Shown here in pieces: positions 1-4,739 of a stretch of DNA of 7,397 nucleotides (positions are counted from its first letter, which is position 1; each line of letters starts with the position of its first letter). Under the pieces are notes generated by a model. It was given only the letters and a program-made list of their open reading frames with translations. It was not told the origin of the DNA and ran no database searches. The DNA is from an uncultured Clostridia bacterium (GTDB lineage: Bacteria > Bacillota > Clostridia > TANB77 > CAG-465): the NCBI GenBank assembly GCA_947628575.1, contig CANRAK010000065.1:1-7397 (forward strand), in the 5' to 3' direction. The position numbers and the translations under genes are program-made.

Positions 1-592
1 CTATTATATTTTTTCTATACTCTACTATTTTTTCTATATATGAACTCATCTTTTCATGTAGCACTTTTATATATTCATCATCTACAAAATCATTTTTTAG
101 CATACTATTTTTAAGTTTTAAGCACTTCATATACTCTTGATGAAAAATAATATATGATTTAGATAACTGACAACATATCATGTCTATAAAATTTCTTCTT
201 TTACTTGGTGAACCTTTAACTATATCTAAACTTTCAGGAGAAAATATAACTACAGGAATTTCACCTACATAATCTGATATCTTTTTAATTTTAATATCAT
301 CATTTTTTATTTGCTTTCTATTTAGCTTGTCTATATAAAATTTAGTGACTTTATCTAAATTATTTTTTGAATAATTTAGCGTTAAATTTAAATAGTCTTT
401 GTTAAACATAATAAGCTCATTATCTTTTATTGTTCTATATGACTTTCCAAATGCACAAACATATATAGCTTCTATTATATTAGTTTTTCCCTCAGCATTA
501 TTTCCTAAAAAAAGATTTATACCGTTTATTAGTTCTATATTTTCATTTTCGTAATTTCTAAAATTCTCTAATAATATATTTTTTAAGTACAT
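1..592 (-). CDS. recF: DNA replication/repair protein RecF, N-terminal part (cut by window edge)
   Basis: RecF is an SMC-like ATPase that helps load RecA at single-strand gaps and stalled forks in the cytoplasm. Translating the minus strand from the ATG at 592-590 gives an uninterrupted frame of 197 codons to the window edge, beginning MYLKNILLENFRNYENENIE, a typical RecF N terminus. The Walker A loop GNNAEGKT is at residues 30-37, and the family segment SPESLDIVKGSPSKRRNFID is also present, reading through about 240-182. RecF is usually about 360-370 residues, so roughly the C-terminal half, including the signature motif and Walker B, lies outside. The start is supported by GAGAGG at 600-605, 7 nt upstream. 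It is the third gene of the dnaA-dnaN-recF set, 65 nt after dnaN, with no S4-domain gene in between. A hairpin precedes it and may reduce readthrough from dnaN. Identity is secure from motifs and context. Confidence 0.96.
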   Translation of the reverse strand, partial: MYLKNILLENFRNYENENIELINGINLFLGNNAEGKTNIIEAIYVCAFGKSYRTIKDNELIMFNKDYLNLTLNYSKNNLDKVTKFYIDKLNRKQIKNDDIKIKKISDYVGEIPVVIFSPESLDIVKGSPSKRRNFIDMICCQLSKSYIIFHQEYMKCLKLKNSMLKNDFVDDEYIKVLHEKMSSYIEKIVEYRKNII

Positions 593-615
593 ATATTTTC
601 CTCTCACATAACAAA

Positions 616-648
616 TAAAGCATGAATAATATGTATACTCATGCTTTA
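616..648 (-). terminator. Hairpin between dnaN and recF (possible attenuator)
   Basis: A perfect 10-bp inverted repeat, TAAAGCATGA (616-625) and TCATGCTTTA (639-648), encloses a 13-nt loop. It begins 10 nt beyond the dnaN stop codon. In the minus-strand transcript the stem is followed by UUUGUUAU, a poor U-tract, so it is at best a weak terminator or an RNA processing/stability element that lowers recF expression relative to dnaN. The inverted repeat is seen directly; its function is inferred. Confidence 0.45.
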
Positions 649-657
649 CAGTATAAA

Positions 658-1776
658 TTAATCTTGTTTTATTTTTATTGGTAATACCACATATGTATAT
701 TCATTTGATACAACCGGTTTAAATAAAACTGGTGAAATATTAGTAGTAAATTCTATACATATTTCTGTGTCTTCGATAACTTTTAAGGCATCTATTACAT
801 ATCTAGGATTAAATCCTATTTCTAATTCTTTTCCTTCAACTAATGCAGAAATAACTTCTTTTGCATCTCCATTTTCACTAACACAGCTTAGAGTTATTCC
901 ATCTAAATTTAATTTCATTTTAACAGGAGATTTTTTATCTTTTTCTTTATTCTCTTTAGCAAATAGAGCAACTCTTTCAAAAGAATCTAGTAATTTTTTT
1001 GTTTTAACTCTAACTCTAGTTTCATAATGTTCTGGAATTATACTTTGATAATTTAAAAACTCTCCCTCTATTAATCTGCTAATTATTATACTATTTCCCA
1101 TTTCAAATAAAGCTTGATTTCTATTAATTCCAATTCTTACAGTTTCTCCTTCATTATCACTTAAAATTTTTAATAATTCAGAAAGTACTCTACCAGGAAT
1201 AATAGCTTTAAAATTATTAATTTCTTTTTCATTTAAATGTTTTTTTAAAGATAATCTAAATCCATCAATAGTAACAATTGTTAAAACACCATCTTCTACT
1301 TTAACTAGAGCACCATTATATACTGGTCTATTCTCATCAGTACTAATTGAAAATAATGTTCTTCTTATCATATCTTTAAATATACTTTGTTCTAGCTCAA
1401 TGCTATTTTCAATATCAAAAACTGGAAGTTTAGGATATTCATTAGGATTCATTACAGCTAGTTTAAAAATTCCATTAATTGATTTTAATACAAATAGATT
1501 ATCATCAACAGATATTTCAACTGATTCATCTTCTATTTTTCTTACTATTTCATTTAGCATTCTTAAATCTACAACTGTCTTACCTTCTCTAATTACTTCA
1601 CAAGAAAAAGTATGTTCTGATCCAATTTCTAAATCATTAGTAATTAATTTTAATTTATTTTGATAAGCTTCAAATAAAACTCCTTCTAATATTGGCATAG
1701 TTGTTTTTGAACTAGATGTCTTTGATACAATATTTAAAGCATTTATTAATTCTTTTAAATCACATTTTATATTCAT
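658..1776 (-). CDS. dnaN: DNA polymerase III beta subunit (sliding clamp)
   Basis: The beta clamp is a ring-shaped homodimer that encircles DNA and tethers the replicative polymerase. It also serves as a docking hub for repair polymerases, the ligase, and initiation regulators such as Hda or YabA-type proteins. The 372-residue product begins MNIKCDLKELINALNIVSKT and ends VSNEYTYVVLPIKIKQD, the usual conserved C-terminal clamp ending (LPxR-like region, here LPIKI). The length matches the family, three similar domains of about 120 residues. The start is fixed by AAGGAG at 1785-1790, 8 nt upstream of the ATG. It lies 87 nt after dnaA and has its own promoter in that spacer (1829-1857). recF follows after 65 nt. 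No truncation or odd codon use is visible. Confidence 0.97.
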   Translation of the reverse strand: MNIKCDLKELINALNIVSKTSSSKTTMPILEGVLFEAYQNKLKLITNDLEIGSEHTFSCEVIREGKTVVDLRMLNEIVRKIEDESVEISVDDNLFVLKSINGIFKLAVMNPNEYPKLPVFDIENSIELEQSIFKDMIRRTLFSISTDENRPVYNGALVKVEDGVLTIVTIDGFRLSLKKHLNEKEINNFKAIIPGRVLSELLKILSDNEGETVRIGINRNQALFEMGNSIIISRLIEGEFLNYQSIIPEHYETRVRVKTKKLLDSFERVALFAKENKEKDKKSPVKMKLNLDGITLSCVSENGDAKEVISALVEGKELEIGFNPRYVIDALKVIEDTEICIEFTTNISPVLFKPVVSNEYTYVVLPIKIKQD

Positions 1777-1828
1777 TTTCTTATCTCCTTTTCATTTTTA
1801 GATTAACAACTCTAATTTTTATTATTTT

Positions 1829-1857
1829 ATTATAATAAACTAATTTTAAAAAATCAA
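1829..1857 (-). promoter_or_regulatory. Predicted dnaN promoter
   Basis: On the minus strand, -35 TTGATT (1857-1852) and -10 TATAAT (1834-1829) are separated by 17 bp. Transcription should begin near 1822, giving a leader of about 45 nt for dnaN. The sequence closely resembles the dnaA promoter, sharing the same -35, the same TTTATTATAATAAAA context and the same spacer length. The dnaA-dnaN spacer contains no DnaA box. Confidence 0.7.
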
Positions 1858-1863
1858 TAGTAT

Positions 1864-3267
1864 TTAGCTTTCTCTTTCAAGTGCTTTTTTAATATCATCT
1901 ATTAAATCTTTTGTATCTGCGTTATTATCATATTCATCTTTAATTTTTGAATAAGCATGAAGTACTGTAGAATGGTCTCTTCCACCAAAATCTTTACCTA
2001 TTGCAGGAAAAGACATATCTGCTACTTCTCTACATAGATACATTGCAATTTGTCTAGGAAAAGCAATTGTATTTGAACGTTTATCACTAGTTAAATCAGT
2101 TACTTTTATGTTGAAAAATTTAGCAACTACTTGCATAATTAAAGTACTAGTTAAAATTTTTGTATTTTTAACTAATATTGATTCTATAGTATTATCAACA
2201 AGGTCGTCTGTCAAGGGGTTATTTGTAAATTTTGTATAAGCAACTAATTTTTTTAATACCCCTTCAAGTTCTCTTACGTTAGATTTTACCCTTGTTGCAA
2301 TTCTTTCAATTAATTCATCATCAATTAAATATCTTTCTTCTTCTGCTTTCTTTTTTAGTATAGCAACTCTTGTTTCATAATCTGGAGTTTGAATATCTAC
2401 ACTAACTCCCATAGAAAATCTTGTTCTTAGTCTATCCTCTAATCCATTTATTTCTTTAGGTGATTTTTCAGAAGTTAAAACAATTTGTTTTCCACTTTCA
2501 AATAAAGAATTAAAAGTATGAAAGAATTCTTCTTGACATTTATCCTTTCCAGCAATTATTTGAACATCATCTATAAGTAATAAATCTACATTTCTAAATT
2601 TCTTTTTAAATGAATCGTTCATATTTGGATTTAACATGGCTTTTATTAATTCATTAACAAATAACTCACCTGTACAATAAATAACCTTTTTAGAGGGATC
2701 CTGGTCGATTACAGCATTACCTATTGCTTGCATAAGATGTGTCTTTCCAAGTCCTACTCCTCCATAAATGTATAAAGGATTTGTCATTCCTAAATTTTGA
2801 CTTACTGAATAAGCAGTTGCTTGAGCAAATCTATTATTTGATCCAATTACAAAATTATCAAAAGAATAAACAGTAGAAACATTTAGTCCTGCTTCTTCTT
2901 TAATTCTTTTTACATCAACAGAAGGGATTATTTTTGCGTTCTCTCCTACTTCTACATTTGCGTATTGACCTTTAACTATTTCTTCGTCTAATGCTTCTTC
3001 TCCATTTTCTGGAATTGCATCTTTAGCTTCAAATGTTATTTTATAATCTACACTTGTTAAAATCTTTAAAGTGTTTTGGATTAAATCTAAATATCTCTTT
3101 TTGCAAATTTCTATATGATATCCTGAAGGAGCTAAAAAACAAACTGTATTTTTATCTATTAATCTTGGTACCATTACTTCTATGTATGTCTTATATGCAA
3201 TTTGAGAAGTTTCATCTTTTAAAGCTTCTAATGCTTTTTCCCAAATATTTATAAAGTTCTCTTCCAT
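1864..3267 (-). CDS. dnaA: Chromosomal replication initiator protein DnaA
   Basis: DnaA is the AAA+ ATPase that binds DnaA boxes at oriC, forms a filament on the unwinding element and loads the replicative helicase. The 467-residue product shows all four domains. Domain I is residues 1 to about 80 (MEENFINIWEKALEALKDET) and domain II is a short acidic linker (about 81-130). Domain III has Walker A GGVGLGKT (169-176), Walker B LLLIDDV (229-235), an arginine-finger region GLEDRLRTRF (285-294) and sensor II around NVRELEGVL (340-348). Domain IV carries the DNA-binding signature with GRDHSTVLHA (439-448). The length is normal. The ATG is preceded by GGGAGGG, which supports this start. Its promoter lies at 3310-3338. 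Three DnaA-box-like sites sit 27-70 bp upstream of the -35, which suggests autoregulation by DnaA, as known in other bacteria. Confidence 0.98.
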   Translation of the reverse strand: MEENFINIWEKALEALKDETSQIAYKTYIEVMVPRLIDKNTVCFLAPSGYHIEICKKRYLDLIQNTLKILTSVDYKITFEAKDAIPENGEEALDEEIVKGQYANVEVGENAKIIPSVDVKRIKEEAGLNVSTVYSFDNFVIGSNNRFAQATAYSVSQNLGMTNPLYIYGGVGLGKTHLMQAIGNAVIDQDPSKKVIYCTGELFVNELIKAMLNPNMNDSFKKKFRNVDLLLIDDVQIIAGKDKCQEEFFHTFNSLFESGKQIVLTSEKSPKEINGLEDRLRTRFSMGVSVDIQTPDYETRVAILKKKAEEERYLIDDELIERIATRVKSNVRELEGVLKKLVAYTKFTNNPLTDDLVDNTIESILVKNTKILTSTLIMQVVAKFFNIKVTDLTSDKRSNTIAFPRQIAMYLCREVADMSFPAIGKDFGGRDHSTVLHAYSKIKDEYDNNADTKDLIDDIKKALERES

Positions 3268-3309
3268 ATTTCCCTCCCTCTTAATTTAAGTCGTATAATT
3301 TCTGCTTTT

Positions 3310-3338
3310 ATTATAATAAATTATATCAAAAAAATCAA
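3310..3338 (-). promoter_or_regulatory. Predicted dnaA promoter
   Basis: On the minus strand, -35 TTGATT (3338-3333) and -10 TATAAT (3315-3310) are separated by exactly 17 bp. The expected start of transcription is near 3303, leaving a leader of about 35 nt that includes the GGGAGGG ribosome binding site. DnaA boxes at 3365-3373, 3374-3382 and 3400-3408 lie immediately upstream of the -35, a position suited to repression or activation by DnaA. Confidence 0.72.
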
Positions 3339-3364
3339 TAAGAAAATTATTTTTGAATTAAAAG

Positions 3365-3408
3365 TTATCCACACTATCCACAAATTATTCTGTTTATAAT
3401 GTGGATAA
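3365..3408. promoter_or_regulatory. DnaA box cluster I, upstream of dnaA promoter
   Basis: A perfect box TTATCCACA (3365-3373) is abutted directly by a one-mismatch box CTATCCACA (3374-3382). A perfect inverted box TGTGGATAA follows at 3400-3408. The cluster is 27 bp upstream of the dnaA -35 element, so it may serve both autoregulation and origin function. Confidence 0.85.
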
Positions 3409-3420
3409 GTTTTATAATAA

Positions 3421-3600
3421 AAAATATTAAAGTTAATTAAATTTATTTTTAATAAATTTTATAATTTTAAAAATTGCTAAAATTATTTTTTTGATTTTTT
3501 ATTTTTTGATACTTTTTCTAAAAAATAATTTTTTGAAATTTTTTTTAATTTTTTTAAAAAATTTTTTTCTAATTTTTTTTGGGTAATTTTTTAATAATTT
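3421..3600. other. Extremely AT-rich, homopolymer-rich tract
   Basis: Only 12 of 180 bases are G or C (about 7%), and the tract is dominated by runs of T and A. No open reading frame, box or hairpin with a distinctive stem is evident. Such a tract would be easily melted and may bend or exclude proteins. It lies on the side towards which the trio module would unwind, so it may serve as an extended melting region. That role is inferred. Confidence 0.6.
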
Positions 3601-3641
3601 TAAAAAAAGAAATGTTACAAAATTTTTTTTTGCATTTTCCT

Positions 3642-3651
3642 CGCGCGCGCG
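3642..3651. repeat. (CG)5 dinucleotide block
   Basis: Ten bases of perfectly alternating CG sit inside an almost pure A/T environment, between the AT-rich tract and the TAG-trio unwinding module. Alternating CG has Z-DNA potential and high local duplex stability. It could mark a boundary to DNA melting; this function is inferred only. Confidence 0.7.
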
Positions 3652-3723
3652 TTATTAACATTAAGTTTTATATTTATATATTATTATAGTAGTAGTAGTA
3701 GGGGGTGTGGATTATGTGGATAA
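3652..3723. promoter_or_regulatory. Basal unwinding module: AT stretch, DnaA-trios, G cluster, two DnaA boxes
   Basis: In plus-strand order there is an AT-rich stretch (3652-3686), five consecutive TAG triplets (3687-3701), a run of G ending at 3705, then two abutting DnaA boxes, TGTGGATTA (3706-3714) and perfect TGTGGATAA (3715-3723). This matches the arrangement established in Bacillus subtilis, where DnaA bound to boxes extends across a GC-rich gap onto DnaA-trios (3'-GAT-5' repeats) on one strand and opens the duplex. The polarity is right: read away from the boxes, the plus strand is 3'-GAT. Opening should proceed leftwards, towards dnaA. Confidence 0.85.
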
Positions 3724-3757
3724 CTATGTCTAGCCCTTGGTATTACTGGATTTTGCC

Positions 3758-3805
3758 TGTGGATAACTTTGTGGATAACTTTGGCAGTTATCCACACTTT
3801 CCACA
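3758..3805. promoter_or_regulatory. DnaA box cluster II
   Basis: Minus-orientation perfect boxes at 3758-3766 and 3770-3778 repeat with a 12-bp period. A plus-orientation perfect box follows at 3788-3796, abutted by degenerate CTTTCCACA (3797-3805). The boxes at 3770 and 3788 form an inverted repeat with 11-bp arms (3770-3780 and 3786-3796) and a 5-bp spacer. Confidence 0.85.
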
Positions 3806-3812
3806 CCCATAA

Positions 3813-3819
3813 TTCGACA
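3813..3819 (-). promoter_or_regulatory. Spo0A-box-like site
   Basis: The minus strand reads TGTCGAA, within TTTTGTCGAA, which equals the core Spo0A box of endospore-forming Firmicutes. It lies between DnaA box clusters II and III. In B. subtilis, Spo0A binds sites in oriC and restrains initiation at sporulation. A 7-bp match is weak alone, and the presence of Spo0A in this organism cannot be shown here. Confidence 0.35.
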
Positions 3820-3848
3820 AAATGGATTTTCACAATTCTATCACAGAG

Positions 3849-3885
3849 TTATCCACAGGTTATCCACAGGTTAGCTGTGGATAAC
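3849..3885. promoter_or_regulatory. DnaA box cluster III
   Basis: Two plus-orientation perfect boxes (3849-3857 and 3860-3868) have an 11-bp period, and an inverted perfect box follows at 3876-3884. The last two form an inverted repeat with 11-bp arms, GTTATCCACAG (3859-3869) and CTGTGGATAAC (3875-3885), around a 5-bp spacer. Confidence 0.88.
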
Positions 3886-3987
3886 TTTTAAAATTTCACT
3901 TTTTGGAGCTCTTTGAAATAAATGTGAAATATTTTTGTAATAAATGAAGAGCATGCCCCTTCAAACGCAGTAAAATAGCATATTTTT

Positions 3988-4008
3988 TTATTTGTAAATT
4001 ACAAATAA
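3988..4008. repeat. Palindromic oriC repeat, copy 1 (TGTAAATTACAAATA family)
   Basis: The 15-mer TGTAAATTACAAATA occurs at 3993-4007. This copy is embedded in a 21-bp odd palindrome, with arms TTATTTGTAA and TTACAAATAA around a central A. Identical 15-mers occur at 4146-4160 and 4354-4368. The symmetrical form suggests a dimeric DNA-binding protein; no known regulator is assigned. Confidence 0.7.
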
Positions 4009-4145
4009 CTCTCAAAAAATTTGGCAAAAAAATTGCGCAAAAAATAATTATGTCAAATTCGAATTTTCACAGAAAAATTGACTAAATTTTCTATGTCTAC
4101 TAAAGTATATTATAAATATTGAAATTTAAACAAAGTCTTGATAGT

Positions 4146-4160
4146 TGTAAATTACAAATA
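4146..4160. repeat. Palindromic oriC repeat, copy 2
   Basis: An exact copy of TGTAAATTACAAATA, 153 bp from copy 1. The symmetrical core here is TTGTAA-A-TTACAA (4145-4157). It lies 32 bp before the paired DnaA boxes at 4192 and 4204. Confidence 0.7.
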
Positions 4161-4191
4161 AATTTTTTCAAAAATACCAAAAATTGAAAAG

Positions 4192-4212
4192 TTATCCACA
4201 GAGTTATCCACA
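4192..4212 (+). promoter_or_regulatory. DnaA box pair, cluster IV
   Basis: Two perfect TTATCCACA boxes (4192-4200 and 4204-4212) repeat in the same orientation with a 12-bp period. An inverted box follows at 4271-4279 within the 20-bp repeat. Three A-tracts at about 10-bp spacing (4221, 4231, 4241) follow immediately. Confidence 0.88.
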
Positions 4213-4256
4213 GGTTGGTGAAAATCTATGAAAATTTTGTGAAAAAATATTTTTTT

Positions 4257-4290
4257 AGTGACATAAAAACTGTGGATAACCGTGAAAACT
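4257..4290. repeat. Composite oriC repeat unit, copy 1 (20-mer with DnaA box)
   Basis: The 20-mer ACATAAAAACTGTGGATAAC (4261-4280) contains a perfect minus-orientation DnaA box at 4271-4279. It is preceded by AGTG, which also precedes copy 3, making a 24-bp identity. CGTGAAAACT (4281-4290), the inverse of the AGTTTTCACG element, follows immediately. Confidence 0.75.
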
Positions 4291-4353
4291 TAATTTTTTT
4301 ATGCAACCCTGAAAGCATTGAAATGAATATATTTTCACGTTTTTACAGATGTA

Positions 4354-4383
4354 TGTAAATTACAAATATTTTTAGTTTTCACG
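4354..4383. repeat. Palindromic oriC repeat copy 3 plus AGTTTTCACG element
   Basis: TGTAAATTACAAATA is at 4354-4368, and TTTTTAGTTTTCACG directly follows and slightly overlaps the flank (4369-4383). The 15-base string TTTTTAGTTTTCACG recurs at 4572-4586. TATGTAAATTA (4352-4362) is also matched by its inverse TAATTTACATA at 4404-4414. Confidence 0.65.
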
Positions 4384-4409
4384 AGTCAATTCTTTTGATA
4401 TTTTAATTT

Positions 4410-4429
4410 ACATAAAAACTGTGGATAAC
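4410..4429. repeat. Composite oriC repeat, copy 2 (20-mer with DnaA box)
   Basis: An exact copy of ACATAAAAACTGTGGATAAC, with its DnaA box at 4420-4428 (minus orientation). It lacks the AGTG prefix of the other two copies. Its left end overlaps the inverted TAATTTACATA element. Confidence 0.75.
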
Positions 4430-4487
4430 TACTAAAATTATGTAGTTTTTTTATATATTTTTTAGATATTTTTCATAAAGATTAAAG

Positions 4488-4496
4488 TTATCCACA
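4488..4496 (+). promoter_or_regulatory. DnaA box
   Basis: A perfect TTATCCACA, followed by GGTAGTTGAAAA, resembling the GGTTGGTGAAAA after the box at 4204. Together with the inverted box at 4561 it forms a second widely spaced convergent pair (73 bp start to start, against 67 bp for 4204/4271). Confidence 0.85.
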
Positions 4497-4546
4497 GGTA
4501 GTTGAAAAAATTAATGGTCAGGAAAGGTAAAATTTTGAAATCGCAA

Positions 4547-4586
4547 AGTGACATAAAAACTGTGGATAACTTTTTTAGTTTTCACG
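4547..4586. repeat. Composite oriC repeat unit, copy 3 (20-mer with DnaA box)
   Basis: AGTG plus ACATAAAAACTGTGGATAAC (4551-4570), with its DnaA box at 4561-4569, then TTTTTAGTTTTCACG (4572-4586). The unit ends 24 bp before the rpmH -35 element, so DnaA bound here could also affect rpmH transcription. Confidence 0.75.
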
Positions 4587-4610
4587 GAAAAATTTGAAAT
4601 TTTTGATGGG

Positions 4611-4639
4611 TTGACAAAGAAAACTTTTTATAGTATAAT
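4611..4639 (+). promoter_or_regulatory. rpmH operon promoter
   Basis: A perfect sigma-A consensus: -35 TTGACA (4611-4616), a 17-bp spacer and -10 TATAAT (4634-4639). Transcription should start near 4646, giving a 5' leader of about 94 nt before rpmH. Only a small GCC/GGC hairpin (4664-4675) is visible in the leader. This strength suits a ribosomal protein gene. Confidence 0.88.
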
Positions 4640-4739
4640 GTTACCACTTATTATTGTGTTATCGCCAAATACGGCTTTAGCATATATTTTTTGGTATTGA
4701 AATTTATATATTTATATACATTTTAGGAGGTGTATTAAC

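Larger units (their letters stand above)
3361..4590. other. oriC: Chromosomal replication origin (oriC)
   Basis: This non-coding region lies between divergent dnaA and rpmH. It holds 15 perfect DnaA boxes. Plus orientation (TTATCCACA) begins at 3365, 3788, 3849, 3860, 4192, 4204 and 4488. Minus orientation (TGTGGATAA) begins at 3400, 3715, 3758, 3770, 3876, 4271, 4420 and 4561. Degenerate partners begin at 3374, 3706 and 3797. An unwinding module with TAG trios is at 3681-3723. The density of boxes, extreme AT content, trios and location next to dnaA make the call secure. The exact limits are my choice (first box to last repeated element). I see no credible ORF in 3268-4739. The dnaA-dnaN spacer has no boxes, so the origin appears confined to this side of dnaA. 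Confidence 0.95.

Noticed and set aside
767..1663. Plus-strand open frames of about 86 residues opposite dnaN (767-1027 and 1400-1663)
   Set aside because: They are antisense to a certain gene, have low-complexity Ser/Phe/Leu-rich translations, and show no ribosome binding site.
3033..3254. Plus-strand open frame opposite dnaA
   Set aside because: A shadow of dnaA, with a Leu/Phe/Tyr-rich translation typical of the antisense of AT-rich coding sequence.
3945..3963. TGAAG/CTTCA inverted repeat around GCATGC
   Set aside because: Arms of only 5 bp, no U-run and no repeated copy; compatible with chance.
3365..4570. Repeated 9-20 bp motifs as a possible CRISPR array
   Set aside because: The repeats are DnaA boxes in both orientations with irregular spacing, and there are no uniform spacers or cas genes.
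4640..4739. Possible riboswitch or L34-binding leader upstream of rpmH
   Set aside because: Only a 3-bp GCC/GGC hairpin and weak AT pairing are visible, not enough to claim a structured regulator.
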